From Castanea sativa (lineage: Eukaryota > Streptophyta > Magnoliopsida > Fagales > Fagaceae), in contig NC_134018.1 of NCBI RefSeq assembly GCF_040712315.1, positions 18,744,835-18,808,834 on the forward strand: a DNA stretch of 64,000 bases. Reading direction: 5' to 3'. Shown here piece by piece: positions 23,280 through 34,589 of the stretch. Under the pieces are notes generated by a model. It was not told the DNA's origin and ran no database searches. It saw only the letters and a program-made list of their open reading frames with translations. Numbering within the stretch: position 1 is the first letter of the stretch; every line of letters starts with the position of its first letter. A program made the translations under genes and the position numbers.

Positions 23280-23680
23280 AGTTAGAAGGTTCAGACTTAA
23301 CTTCCTCAACTGCTATAGAAGTTAGAAGGTTCAGTCTTATCTTCTACAATTGCTATAGAAGTTAGAAGGCTTAAATCTTTCTTCTATAACTGCTATTAGA
23401 AGTTAAGAACTTGGTGGGAAGTTAGAGCGATGAGTGAGGATTTTGCTCACAATTTGTAATAGTAGAACATGGTCCAGATTATAAGCTTTTGGATATAAAC
23501 TGATTCTGAAAATTTTTAAGTATTGAGGGGTCGTCCATTAGGTGCTTCCCTGATGGACGACCTTCATACCCACAGACGACTTCCTGATGGTGGACGACCT
23601 TCTTATGCTGGGTTAACATTTTTGGCCCTAGACGACACTATAGATGAACTGGAGATAGTCCGTTTTTTAGTTCACCATCA

Positions 23681-24470
23681 ATCTTAATATAATAAATTTT
23701 ATTATAAATTTATGATAGTTTACAATTTATTAAAATTAATTTGTTGTGTTATTTAAAAGTGGTCATATTATTTTGTAAAGTTGAAACTATCAATAAAAAG
23801 AATTAATGTTGTAAAGTTGCAAATGTGCTTTTGATAAATCCAGTTTTAGTATTCTATACTTGAAATTTTAGTTTGTTCTAGTCAATTTATAATTTTTTAT
23901 TGTAGATTGTGCTTTCTTTATTCGTAAATATTTTTCAATTAGAAATATTTACAAGAATAATTCAATGAATTAACCATGTTATCAACTAAAAAGGAAATGA
24001 TAACGGAACCTGAATTTAAAAACTTAATTAGTAATTATTTTTTTTTATCTTAAATAGCAAGAAAAATGGATTTCAAATAAAATATCAAAATTTAAATAAA
24101 TATTATTTAATTAATATTTAAATAATAGAAAATGTCTTGCCTAAATGTCTCACCTTAGGCCTCTAAATTTGTTGTGTCAATCTTGCCAGTGACTCAACTG
24201 ATATCTTTTGCTATTTCCAATAGAGTCGTCCAAGTTTATATCCCCCACCCTCAATAATTGGTATATCTAAAACCAAAAAAATTAAATAAAAAAAAAAAAC
24301 TTCCATAGAACTAAGGGCCCCTATTTAGGCTAAAAAATGTAGACAATTAGATTGTTGCCCAAACCTACATTTTATTAATATTTTGGTTTTTTGTTACCCA
24401 AAAAAGAAATCTCTTTATGGAAAAATTTTCGGGAAGAATTCAAGAAAATATCTGAATCCTCTGTTAACCT
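23681..24470. other. AT-rich intergenic stretch
   Basis: Very AT-rich with no domain-bearing ORF and no repeat boundary that I can recognise. It follows the right end of the gypsy-1 LTR. Confidence 0.4.
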
Positions 24471-24910
24471 ATGAATATGTGTAGGAGATTTTAACAGTGT
24501 AATTAGCCAAATTAAAAAACACAAAGATAGTAGGTCAGTGGCTGAATCTTCTAGAGAAGACTTGAACGACTTTGTGAATAATTTCGGATTGATTGATTTG
24601 GGGTTCAATAGAGGAATGAATCGATTGTGTTGTAGCCAATAGTGATCAATAAAGCCTAAGTCAAGCACCTCCCAACCATTCTTTTTGACCACAATACAAT
24701 AATTTTGGACACCTTGGGGAGGAATCTAGTGGTCTAAAGTATTTTTTATTCTAAAGAGGCCTAGATACGAGATAAAGAAGTTCATTAGTAATAAAAAAGG
24801 ATTGAGGAAAAATAAAATATTCCCACAGTTCATCTTGGCAAGAAAAATAAAAGAAGATAAACAACATCTAAGATGGCAGAACAAGAATGTTTTTAGCCTA
24901 ATCTGTTAAA
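24471..24910 (+). pseudogene. LINE ORF2 endonuclease fragment
   Basis: The plus-strand translation near 24478-24600 reads ICVGDFNSVISQ, then KHKDSRSVAESS and LNDFVNNFGLIDLGF. This matches the GDFN block of the apurinic endonuclease domain of plant L1-type LINEs. Weak similarity to the following linker continues to about 24905. There are several in-frame stops and neither end is defined. It reads in the same direction as the LINE at 25722-27189 but has no target duplication that would join them. Confidence 0.6.
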
Positions 24911-25707
24911 TCTTATATTGTGTTAGAAAATTCCATGAAAAATTGATTGTGTCTTTTTTCTTTTTGTCTTTGAGTTGTAAATTTTGTGTGGAAGTTTATT
25001 TTGTATTGGGTAGAATATGTGTGAAGCTAGAATTTAGAATTGCAAGTTGAAGATTTTCACTCAAGTGACATTGAGGTGTTAGGTGAATTTGGATTTTGAA
25101 AAGCAGTTACATAGCTATTTTGCCAAACACTTCGAAGATATTGGCTCAAGGGAAACCATCAAAACTTGAGAGAAATTTTTTAAGAATTTCTCTAGAGTGC
25201 AAACTTCTTGCCCACCAATTTGAGCATCATTTTTCACAAATTTTTATAATAAAAAATTCCCAGTTGTTAGAGAGCCAAGATAAAATCTAGGTCAAAAACT
25301 CATTTCCCTCTATGTTCTCCTCTCTACATAGCCACATATCATGGTATTTTTTTGAGTTGATTGTTATTTCGGAGATTAAAGCCATTACTTTCTACAACAA
25401 CCTCAAAGTTGTGAGTTGATTGGTATTTAAGAACCATTGGAGTCACCATATATTCAACCGTGGAGGTTTGAAGTTGCATTGGAGCAAAATTACGGATTTG
25501 AAGTTAGAGTGGAGAAAGGACTCATGGAGTCCGTTGATAGCAAGTGCTTGGATTGCTCGAGTACATAAATACTACTAGACTTGGAGGGTTTTGTGAATAT
25601 TATTATTACATTATTCTCAATTACAAAATATAGTTTATTTTCGAATTATGAAAAAGTAAACAATAAAGAGTCATATCCCAATTTTATATATACATATATG
25701 AACAATT
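24911..25707. other. Non-coding, possibly an old LTR remnant
   Basis: No ORF with a domain. The sequence has an LTR-like texture (a TGTTAG start near 24920, a CA end near 25660, TTGAAGTT phrases), but I find no second copy or target duplication, so it is left unassigned. Confidence 0.25.
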
Positions 25708-25901
25708 AGCATACCACGCAAATTTTCTTGTCTCTCTGTCACTAAGAAAGTAGGGTTCTCCTCTTCTCTTAGGCAGTAGAAGTTTTTTGTCCCTTCTTCG
25801 AAGGAGAGTCTTGTCCTCTTGAGATACCAAGTGTCTCTCGAGCTTGTGGTTTTTTTGTTCGGGGTCAAGGAAACACTTCAAACGTTTTACCATCACTGCA
25901 A

Positions 25902-26419
25902 TGGAGGAGTTAGCAAATAGATGGAATAATTTCTCACTATCTGATAGAGAGAAAATTGGCTATGTTCTTCCAAAGGACCATAGATCAGGCGAATTCATCT
26001 TAGCAGCAAAATTTCTCACAAGCAGATCCCTCAAGATGGAGGCAGTTGCATGAACCCCCAAACAAATCTGGCGTTCTACAAATGGTTTCAAAATCAAGCA
26101 TTGTGGCAACCATAGGTTACATGATGTCCCCTACAGATTCATGAATGGGGCTATGGCAGAAAGTATCTGTGAAACAATAGGAAGGAGAATTTTCAGGCGC
26201 CCTATGAGACCTCTGCCAGTTCAGCGACAGGAAGGAGAATTTTTAGGCATAGTGGCTGATCGGATTGGAGAGGGAGAAGCAATTATGGAAATCAAAAAAT
26301 CAGGGGATGAAATTAATTCCAAGTCCGTTACAAATTCAAAACCTGTAACTGATAAGGAAAAGGAGTCTGAGGCAGGAAACATGCTAAACCAAGAGAAGCC
26401 AAACCCGTTATTTTCTTAA
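25902..26419 (+). pseudogene. LINE ORF1 N-terminal part (DUF4283-type)
   Basis: Starts MEELANRWNNFSLSDRE and continues LAAKFLTSRSLKMEAVA, the N-terminal DUF4283-type domain of plant LINE ORF1. A TGA at 26051-26053 interrupts the frame just before TPKQIWRSTNGFKI, which continues the domain. The frame then reaches MAESICETIG and a charged linker, and ends at 26419. ORF1 proteins bind RNA. The CCHC knuckle expected further on is not seen. Confidence 0.65.
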
Positions 26420-26647
26420 TCAATTTCCGAAAGTAATTGCCACGATCATTTATTCCCTCAATCACCTTCTGAAAATAAATGCCAAGGTGATTTATTCCTT
26501 TCACAACTCTCAATTATTAACAAGGAAATAAGGAAGTTTGAAACAACGGGTATTAAGGAGGCAGGGCATACAAGCACAGCTAGTAGGGAAAGGGAACGTG
26601 AGAAACCTCATAAATTCCCTCCATCCCCTTGGACAGCACATTCCGCA

Positions 26648-27150
26648 GTGCAGAAGTGGAAACCACTAGATCACAAGTTGATAAAAATTAATTGTGACGG
26701 CGCCAGGTTCGCTAAGGAGAACAGAGTAAGGATTGGGGTGGTCATACGTAACAGTGAGGGTATGGTGTTGGGATCACTGTCTAAGCAACTTTCCCAGGCA
26801 TTTAGCCCTTTGCAAATCGAGGCGATGGCCATCGAAACAGCTTTGCAGTTTGTGGCTGACCTGGGAGTTCAACACACCATCCTTGAGACTGACTTGCTAG
26901 TGTTAGTGAAGGCCTTGCGTGAAGGTACAGAGTTCCTTCCAACAGTGGGCTTAGTGTTGGATGAGATTAGAAATATGGTTAATTTTTTTTATTGAATTAC
27001 ACTACTCTCGTGTAAAGAGAGAGGGTAATATTGTTGCTCACAAGTTAGCTCGTCATGCTATTTGTGTTTTGGTTTTTACAGTGTGGATGGAGGATGTTCC
27101 ACCACCTTTATTTCTTGTTGTATTGGCTGAGATAGCTAGTTTTACTTAAT
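26648..27150 (+). pseudogene. LINE RNase H domain remnant
   Basis: The product reads WKPLDHKLIKINCDGA, a type I RNase H start with its catalytic Asp. It continues to IEAMAIETAL (Glu) and ETDLLVLVKAL (Asp), then shifts frame near 26985 and continues KREGNIVAHKLARHA, containing the conserved His region, ending at 27147-27149 before the poly(A). This is the RNase H found at the end of ORF2 in many plant L1 elements. One frameshift makes it a pseudogene. Confidence 0.75.
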
Positions 27151-27203
27151 AAAATAAGTTACGTTCTTCCTCAAAAAAAAAAAAAAAAAAGCATACCACG
27201 CAA

Positions 27204-28399
27204 GATAATTAATACATGATAATAAATGTATTTATCCTATTAAATGCTAAAAAAAATTGAGAAGAAATTAAAAGCAAATTTGGTGAGGTGGAAAGCTAAT
27301 TAAATAATGAGAAATCTAAATAATGCATCGCGTGATAAAACCTCGTACTCTTTTACATTATGTTCTTGCCTCGAGATTGACGATTTCCTTTTTTTATTTA
27401 TTTATCTAATGAATCACTTAGGTGATTCTTGGATGGATTGGCCACATGAAAAGATAACTTCCAAGTTTAAAATATTCGATTTCTAAAAATAATTTATTAG
27501 ATTTTAAGAAAAGATAAAAAAGTATAGCTTCTTAAATTCACTGGACTTCTTAATAAATTTTGAATTTATGAATTTTGTTTTGAATTTTAGACGTGCTAAT
27601 TGCACAACAAGTTACAAAAAGGTAAATGTTAAATGAATAACTTGAATTCATCTCCTCTAAAATAATCATATCAATTTTTCTGACCATAAGGTTCATTCAA
27701 GTTAATGTTGTCCAATTGCTCGTTTCAATCCTGTGAATTTTTTTTTCTTTTTAATTGTTTTATTTATTTAAAGTAATCTTATTTAAATGAAAATAGGATT
27801 AATGGATTATATTTAAGTGGTCTTATCCACTGACCCTCCTTAGTCCTTAAAATTAATTAACCCATGAAAAAAAATAAAAATTTTAGAAAATAATTTAAAA
27901 CTAATCGAAAGAAATTGCATGTCTGTTAGCGAAAGCAAGAGGTGGTTGATGATTTGGTTTTGTATGCTTTTTAGTGTTGTCAAAAAAAGTAATAATAAAA
28001 AATAGGTAGTGTTAACAGGCACAGTAAAGAAACACCTTTATGCCAATTTATTTTGCTTTATGTTAGATTTTTGACCAACTTTATAGGGTGTAGAGTTGAC
28101 TTTTGAGTTTCAGTCATCTTATCAAATTATACCAATTTTTTATTAGGTGAACCCCACAATAAATCATCCTTAATAGGAACCTTGTAGTGATCGTTAACAT
28201 TTCCTATAAAAAATTATCATCATATATTGCAATAAATTTCTACGAACACAACAAGAAAATGGTGAACCATGTTGGAAACGAGAAACAATATTTTAAAGCA
28301 AATGAACAATGAATTAATGATGTTTAAGGGAGAGAGGGATCACATTAGATGTAACGCAGGAGAGAGAGCATTAAATAAAAAATAAGCAAATATGTATTG
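27204..28399. other. AT-rich intergenic stretch
   Basis: Long A/T runs, no domain-bearing ORF, no repeat pair found. I see nothing else in it. Confidence 0.45.
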
Positions 28400-28561
28400 A
28401 CCCTATTCACACAGCAAAGATTAAACCTAATCAGAGTATGCCTACTTTGATACCAATTGATAGGCCAAGAATGTATTGACCCCTTGTGATAAATTAACCA
28501 ATTAATTAGCCAAGTTAATTAATTAATTCAATTAGCATGCAAAGAGTGTGGTAGCACAAAC

Positions 28562-28950
28562 TCATCAAAGGTCTCATCCTCGTCCATCCTTATCTCTTCA
28601 AAACTACAAGTAAGTTTTTGAAGCTTCACAGTACTGCCTTGGTACCTTCATAGGTGGTCTCAAGAATGATCTATGCTTCCTTGGTAACTTCTGTGGATAA
28701 TATTTTCTTGAATTCCTCATTGGTCAACCCACTAAACAAAGCATTCAAGGCCCTACTATTGAAATTTTTCGCTTTGATTCTTGCTTCATCCCAATCCACT
28801 GGTGCTTCCTTTGGCTTAATCCAGCCAACCTCAACAGCTTGCCATACTTTTTCATCTAGAGCCTGCAAAAAATTTTTCATACGAACTTTCTAGTACACAT
28901 AATTAGTGCCATCAAATAAAGGAGGAATCAAAAGAGATTGTCCATGACCC
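28562..28950 (-). pseudogene. Copia gag N-terminal fragment
   Basis: The minus-strand translation starts MGHGQSLLIPPLFDGTNYVY and runs through VWQAVEVGWIKPKEAP, FNSRALNALFSGL, STEVTKEA and LETTYEGTKA, a UBN2-type gag closely related to the copia-2 gag. In-frame stops lie just after the TNYVY segment and after TKEA, and a frameshift near 28640 precedes the EDETFDE end. The rest of gag is lost at the junction at 28561/28562. Confidence 0.75.
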
Positions 28951-29020
28951 ATGACAACGGGGTTCAAGGATCACACTTAGGAAATTAATCCAATCAGAGT
29001 GAACCTGCTTTGATACCACT

Positions 29021-29952
29021 TGTTGGGAAATTTAGACCCCGGTCGATAGAATTAACAAGTTTTAAACTTAAGTTGTTAATTAGATTTATTATGAATAAAC
29101 CTTGTTAAAACAAACAAATATCAATATCATGTCAATATCATGCAGAACGGAATAGTAAATAAGACAAGATATAATGACCCAGGAAAACCAATGAAACAAA
29201 CTAGTTTCACAGTAAAAAACCTAGGGGGAAACCTTCCCGAAAAGCAATTCACTATGGTAAAGAGAAGTTTCAGATCTAGTACAAAACCTTTGTCCCTAGA
29301 CTTTACAATCCTCATAGATGAATTTACAATAGAAACCTTCTACTGTTTCAGAACCTTTGAACTCTTCAATATATGAATGCCACCCTTTTGCACAGATCCT
29401 AATACGTGACTAACTCTAACAACTTGAAAATGTTGTTGGCTGCAAAGTTCTTTACTTCATCAATAATGAAGATCAAAAAGTACTTGATTACAAAACCTTA
29501 AGGTGCAAAAGACGCAGTAACTTCTTACAGGGAGAATAAGGCACTAGGTCACTTTTTGCATGTGTTAACTTTCTGCATGTGTTCTCCATGTATAACGGCC
29601 TTTAAAATAAGCCTTATATATGTCTAGGGTTGTGAGAAAAGAAACCTTACACGTACATGTCAGCTAGGGCCAAAAATTAGATCTGGAAATTCTGATTTCG
29701 TTCTTCTTTATAGATTCAGCTTCTGTCGAGCTTCGTTCTTAAATCTCTATAGATACTGTTTCTGTTAAGTTATCTGTCGAGCTTTAATGAACAACTTTTC
29801 TTCACTTATTTCTTGGTCCAATCTTCATGGCTTTAATACTTGACTTGAACTCTTGTTTCTTGAAGTACTAAACCAATCCTAGATCTACCCAATTACAAGT
29901 AAAGTGCATTTTGTCAAAGGATTAACCGATTACATAAAATATATATTTAACA
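29021..29952 (-). repeat. Copia LTR (family related to copia-2)
   Basis: On the minus strand it starts TGTTAAATATATA and ends TTCCCAACA next to the primer binding site. Its core promoter (CCCTAGACATATATAAGG, about 29610-29628) is very close to that of the copia-2 LTR, and CTGTCGAG-type motifs lie upstream at about 29710-29790. The rest has diverged, so it is a sister family. Confidence 0.75.
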
Positions 29953-31899
29953 CCACTCTCATTTTTTCATCATTTTCAAAATTATCCCAATCAGACATAC
30001 ATTTAGATATGAGTGAGACAGAGAAAAAGAGAAAGAAAGAGATATAGAGGGAAAAAAAAAGAATGATTAAAAAACTAATATTTAAATGAAGTTTTTTAAA
30101 AAAATAAAACTTTAAATGTTGAGTTTATTGTAAAGTGAGATTAAAACTAGATCTTTTTAGTTCCTCTCAGTTCTCCTCAAATTCTCACCATTAAAAAATA
30201 AATAAAAAGAAAATAAATGAAGATTAGATAAGATTATGCAGAAATCTAGAACGCAAACTATATATCCCATTTCCATCATTTTTGTCAGTCTCTCTTCAAT
30301 TCTCATATAGACATGGACAAAGAAATTGACACACATATGCTTTGAGCTTGTACCCCAAGACGCTTTTTGATGAGCTAATTTGGATGCTTTCACCTTCTTC
30401 TTCTCTGAGTTTTCATCTCTTATGATTGTTTTTGTTAATCGAGCTTATTCCCCACCTCTACCACCACCATTTCCTCTTCAGTAGAAGAACCCTTCGGCTG
30501 CCACTTCCCCAACAACATTTCCGGTCTTTCATCATCCTATGATAGAAGCAATCTGTAATTACCAATGCTTTCCAAAATAGGACTGTGGGTAATAAATGGA
30601 ACTTCCATTTGGGTAGGTAACACAGAGAGGGAAAGAAAGATGCATCTATTTTTGTCGAAGATGATCACTCACTGGTTCAAGCATCATTACTTGGTAAAGC
30701 TTGAACTCGAAAGAATGAAAAGGAAAAGACGGTCTCAGGATAACAAAGAAAGAAGCTATGAGTCTTACAACCAAACCCAATTCAGAGATTGGTTGTGGGC
30801 CCCGTATGGTGTGGAAGGAGATATTGATTGCTCTCTCTAGCATTTTCTGCTCTAGAGGTAAATTTGATATTGGATTTTCCTTGTGTTTGGACTTTGGATT
30901 GAGGTTTTTTCATGTGGGTCTTTGATTGTTTATGTTTACTATTGCTCTTTTTTGTTATCCGAGCTCATTCTCCACTTGTACCCGTAGATTGCTCGAGTTG
31001 TGGTTGAATGATACAAGCTTGATAAATAACTAATTTTTTAGCATGATGTGTTTGAAGAGAGAGAAGAGAGGGATGGCTTAGGGATAGAGTTTGTGTGATT
31101 TTTACAAAACTCTAATGTTTCAATCTTTTTTTTAATGTATTTTTTGTTTTGAGGTGGTTTAAAGAGGTCTTTTTTATATAATGGTTTAAAAAGGTCTAAC
31201 TGAGGGTATTTCACGTTGTTAGATAATAAAGTAATAAAGTCAAAATAAACCTACCCATAAAGTATATGAGGTAACCTGTATGGCATAAACACCACACAAG
31301 GAAAAAAAGGGGAAAAATATTCAATGTTCAAGAGAGAGAGATTGTTAATGACAAAGCCCTGAGAAAAAAAATCAAGGTTTTCATTATCAAATTCCATTCG
31401 TTGATGATTCTAAAGAAAAGAAGATGGTTCCATTCGTAGATTCCTTGATGGCATAAACAAATCCCAGGAGGATAATGGTTGTACGCAATTTTTTATTATT
31501 TTTGATATGTTGCAGCACATTATTTTAAAAGGATTATTTGAATTTTATTTTTTGGAGTTGTTATGTAGATTAAAGAATAACTATTAGTTAAGGAGTTTTT
31601 AATAAGAAATAATTATTTTTCATTTTAAATAATAATTATTCATAAGAAGAAGAAGAAGAAAAAAAATGATTCTTTGTAATAAAAACGCAACTATACAAGA
31701 GTTGGTTATTTATAAAGAATATTTATTTCATTAGAGGGTCTATTATACCAAATGATGTCAATTGTGTTTACAAAGAGCTTCCTTAACCTCTTAATTACCC
31801 TCGCTCCCTCACAGTATATAATAAACGGTAGTGTAGGGAAACAAAAGATAACAACTTGATAAATATTAAGATTTTCCTTTTATCTTCAATATAAATGGG

Positions 31900-31902
<3 letters not shown>
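29953..31902. other. Intergenic stretch without recognisable genes
   Basis: It holds a GA-rich tract near 30015-30060 and a weak internal repeat (about 30427-30470 resembles about 30950-30990, around a CGAGCT-TATTC phrase). The ORF at 30565-30840 has no domain I recognise. Nothing further is supported. Confidence 0.4.

Positions 31903-31981
<79 letters not shown>
31903..31981. repeat. (TA)n microsatellite downstream of terpene synthase
   Basis: About 39 uninterrupted TA units, beginning about 35 bp beyond the poly(A) signal of the terpene synthase gene (minus-strand sense). Confidence 0.95.
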
Positions 31982-31986
<5 letters not shown>

Positions 31987-32016
31987 TATCAACAAACTGA
32001 GATTCTATTCAAGTTC

Positions 32017-32022
32017 TTTATT
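32017..32022 (-). terminator. Poly(A) signal of terpene synthase
   Basis: AATAAA on the minus strand, about 32 bp past the TAA stop codon. The spacing is short but acceptable for a plant 3' end. Confidence 0.5.
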
Positions 32023-32053
32023 CTTTATGAAGATACTTATTTTGTCACCCCAT

Positions 32054-34406
32054 TTATATTGGTATTGGGTCTATAAGCACTGATGCAACATTATCTTTCA
32101 TTTCTTTTCCAACGTGAGTGTAGCCATCCCCTTCCTTGTAAATGACGTCTATTACTCGTGCAAGATTAAGAACACACATAAGTAGAGGCATGGGAACAAC
32201 AGTAGGCCTTATACATTCCTCATTAATGTCCTTCCATGCATTAGCAACTTGCCTGTTGAATTCATCATGGACTACTTGCTCTGAGACACCATGTTGCTTC
32301 ATATAGCATTCGACTGCTGAGGCAGCATGCCCTCTCTCTTGCTCAAACTAGATACAAAGTTTTTCAAAAGGGTAAGTAAAAAGTTGGAAACACATATGAA
32401 ATAGACCTCTCACACTAGCTTGTGAAACTTGAAAAGATTTTTTTGATTGCATACCTTATGTGACTTCATGTCATCCATGAGTCTACCAATTACAGATGAA
32501 GCTGTAATGATCTTGGGGTTGCTGAAGATCCAATCAAATGCCTCTTTTGTAACGATGTCACCCATGCCAAGGAAAGAGATAGCTGTGAGCATAGGGTAAC
32601 CAGAGGTTTTAAGTGCAACATGCATATACTCCTCCATTGTTGGGATGTAATTTTGGTGGAACCATTTGGCTTCATCAAAGTAGGCCCGAACCAAACGTTT
32701 CATCTAAGGTTCAAACAACATAAATAAAATAAGTACGTAGCATGAAAATGTGGACAAAAAAAACATGAAAAGTTAAGTTGCTTGGCTCTTACAGCATCTT
32801 TTGCATAGCTAACACGGTATGATCTTTCTTTCTTGGCCAACTCATTTTCAATTGCTTCGAATACATCAAAGAGTGCACGATAACATATTTGCATGTATTC
32901 TGGAAGTTGATCTATGCAGCTAATATCCCACCTGAATATATCATGTACCAATTACAAAAGTTATATTGACGTTATACATCATAGTCTTAACATATATATT
33001 AATTAATTCAATCTATGAACCTCTCAATTGCTTCAGTGAAGGGTCCGAGTTCTTCAAGTGTGCCATAAACATCATATATATCATCTAGAATGGATGTCAT
33101 GGAAATAACTTTGGTTAGTATTTTTCTTGCAAGTGAATATCGGGGCTCAAAGTAGACCGCGACTATCCAAAAGTAGCACTCGACAACTCTATCTCTTGCA
33201 AAAGGTAGCTTCGTTACAAAATCTAAATCTTTCCACCACCTACAATTTGAATAAAACAAATTAACAATTAATATTAATTGATTGTAAGTAACAAAAATAT
33301 ATAGAAAAATGCTAGGGTTGCTATAAATTTTACTACAAAAAATCAATTAATTGTTGTATCAAGAATATAATTACTACTGTATTCCCTTCACCATGTCTAA
33401 AAATATTCATACTTTGTCTTTTTGGATCATGGTTTTAGAACTAATTACCTTGTGATATCACTAAGTTCCTCTTTGTGCAATGACTGCACTAGATTAAAAT
33501 CTAATATTGAAAGCTTGAGCAAAACTTTGTTATGTGAAGCATCTTGTTCATAGATAGAAATGTATCGCCGAGCCTCTAGCCGTGGTATGCCCTTGTGCAA
33601 GGGCTGCTTTAAGGCACGAGTTATTTGTGCTACCAACGAATTACCTATAAGGGATGCTGTGGACTTAAGGTGAGAGGTAGTGAACTCAAGGGCCTCATCA
33701 AGAATGTCTTCTCCATGCACCCTCAGATGTGTAGCCTCATAGAAGGCTAGCATGCCTTCAATGTTGCTGGTCAAGCTTTCCTTGAATTGACCATCTTCAT
33801 CTTTGAACTTGTTGAAAACATCTGTATAGCAAAAACCAAACTTATTTAATAAAAAAACGTTGCTAACTCGCTATTACATGAAAGAATCATTCACACTCGG
33901 GTCTTACCACATGAAACCTTAAATCCTTCTTGGCGTAGCAGTCGAAAACTGAGGGAAACTTCGTAGAGATTATCAACATCATTTTTGTCATTAAAAGTAG
34001 CGTATATATGTTCTAGAGCTTCTTGGATTTCTCTCTCAAAGTGGTAAGCGACGCCTAGGCGCTGGAGTGCATCAATTAAGCTCAGCTGTTGTGAAAGATG
34101 ACCCATAGAGTCAAAGAGCTCGTTTCTCACCTCATCTTTCAGCTCTTCAACTTCACTTACTTTACGTAAATGAATATCCTACACCATGAATTGCATGAAC
34201 AAAATTGTAACAAAAAATGCTAATAATATTATGAATTTTACTACATAATCTTCATAAACTAGGGTAGCAAATAATCATGTTACCTTGTCCTCTGACGTAT
34301 TGTTGATGAAACAGTCACCCCAAATGCTTGGATGGAAATTTGCTGTTCGGCGAACAACCTCTGATTTGGCATTTTGGGATGGAGCCCCTGAGACTTGGCC
34401 AGACAT
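32054..34406 (-). CDS. Terpene synthase, TPS-a type (sesquiterpene synthase-like), 7 exons
   Basis: Exons (minus): 34284-34406, 33908-34178, 33449-33821, 33021-33239, 32793-32931, 32455-32703, 32054-32347; all six introns are GT-AG and the phases fit, giving 555 aa, the usual cytosolic sesquiterpene synthase length. It starts MSGQVSG, with no plastid transit peptide. Motifs: RRx8W (R19-R20...W29), RDR (271-273), DDIYD (308-312) for Mg2+ and diphosphate, and the NSE/DTE-type D452-D-x-x-S456-x-x-x-E460 spanning the exon 6-7 junction. The family ionises and cyclises farnesyl diphosphate in the cytosol. Exon number and the 219/139/249-bp exon lengths match the TPS-a gene model. Germacrene D or a related product is possible, but the product cannot be told from sequence alone. 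No stop or frameshift is seen, so the gene looks functional. Confidence 0.95.
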
Positions 34407-34514
34407 ATTTTTTCTAAGTTCAAGGACGAGTTGAAGTTTTGAATGATAAGGTATGATGGGATTTGTTCTTTGTGAACTTCTTGAGCGAGATGTATAATGC
34501 CTTCAAGGGCCCGG

Positions 34515-34522
34515 TATTTATA
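34515..34522 (-). promoter_or_regulatory. TATA box of terpene synthase
   Basis: TATAAATA on the minus strand, 109 bp upstream of the start codon. It predicts transcription start near 34485 and a leader of about 80 nt with no upstream ATG. A W-box-like TTGACT (34584-34589, plus strand) lies about 65 bp further upstream, which would suit wound or defence control, but one such hexamer can occur by chance. Confidence 0.65.
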
Positions 34523-34589
34523 AACAATGGAGAGAAAGGTATAATGAACCATGTCACTAGAATAACCATTTGAGTATAACTTTTTGACT

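Larger units (their letters stand above)
18126..23284 (+). mobile_element. Gag-only copia element nested in gypsy-1 LTR
   Basis: The element spans 18131-23279 and is flanked by the 5-bp target duplication AGTTA (18126-18130 and 23280-23284). It has a left LTR 18131-19918, a primer binding site, one gag reading frame, a polypurine tract and a right LTR 22250-23279. No protease, integrase, RT or RNase H is present: only about 360 bp separate the gag stop from the right LTR. It is therefore a non-autonomous copia element whose movement would need proteins from a relative. The left LTR is 1,788 bp because of an internal tandem duplication; the right LTR is 1,030 bp. The insertion splits the gypsy-1 5' LTR cleanly. 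Confidence 0.92.
9227..23680 (-). mobile_element. Decayed Tat-type Ty3/gypsy element with nested copia insertion
   Basis: It is bounded by LTRs of about 677 bp (9227-9903 on the left; 17853-18130 plus 23280-23680 on the right). Gag-pol reads on the minus strand (13817-17782). An antisense ORF reads on the plus strand in the 3' part (10314-12815), an arrangement known for Tat-lineage elements. The right LTR is interrupted by a copia element (18131-23279). Flanks do not show an obvious 5-bp target duplication (TCTGA on the left, ATCTT on the right), so one end has probably been rearranged. Multiple stops, frameshifts and a pol deletion make the copy inactive. Confidence 0.8.
25708..27203 (+). 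mobile_element. Internally deleted L1-type LINE with poly(A) and 14-bp target duplication
   Basis: The 14-bp sequence AGCATACCACGCAA occurs at 25708-25721 and again at 27190-27203, directly flanking a 1,468-bp body that ends in a poly(A) tail (about 27173-27189). The body has a 5' leader, the ORF1 start and the 3' RNase H region, but lacks endonuclease and RT. A full plant L1 is about 6-7 kb, so about 5 kb is missing from the middle, not from the 5' end as in usual 5' truncation. Confidence 0.9.
28400..29952 (-). mobile_element. Chimeric minus-strand copia remnant
   Basis: Reading on the minus strand there is a full LTR (29021-29952), a primer binding site (29004-29018, TGGTATCAAAGCAGG) and a gag fragment (28562-28950). 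The sequence then jumps to the last 104 bp of a copia-2-family LTR (28458-28561), its own primer binding site (28445-28455) and a short leader (to about 28400). Two LTR families are therefore joined through the middle of gag. No pol is present. Confidence 0.75.

Noticed and set aside
9222..23685. Target-site duplication for gypsy-1
   Set aside because: The flanking 5-mers (TCTGA and ATCTT) do not match; I do not claim one.
24918..25662. Possible solo LTR
   Set aside because: TG and CA ends can be chosen, but there is no target duplication, TATA box or second copy in the window.
30565..30840. 91-aa plus-strand ORF with a TQFRDWLWAPYGVEG end
   Set aside because: It vaguely resembles LINE zinc-knuckle linkers, but no Cys/His motif or neighbouring LINE sequence supports this.
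34280..34552. 90-aa ORF over the terpene synthase first exon
   Set aside because: It is in a different frame from exon 1 and reads through the splice donor; the true start is 34406.
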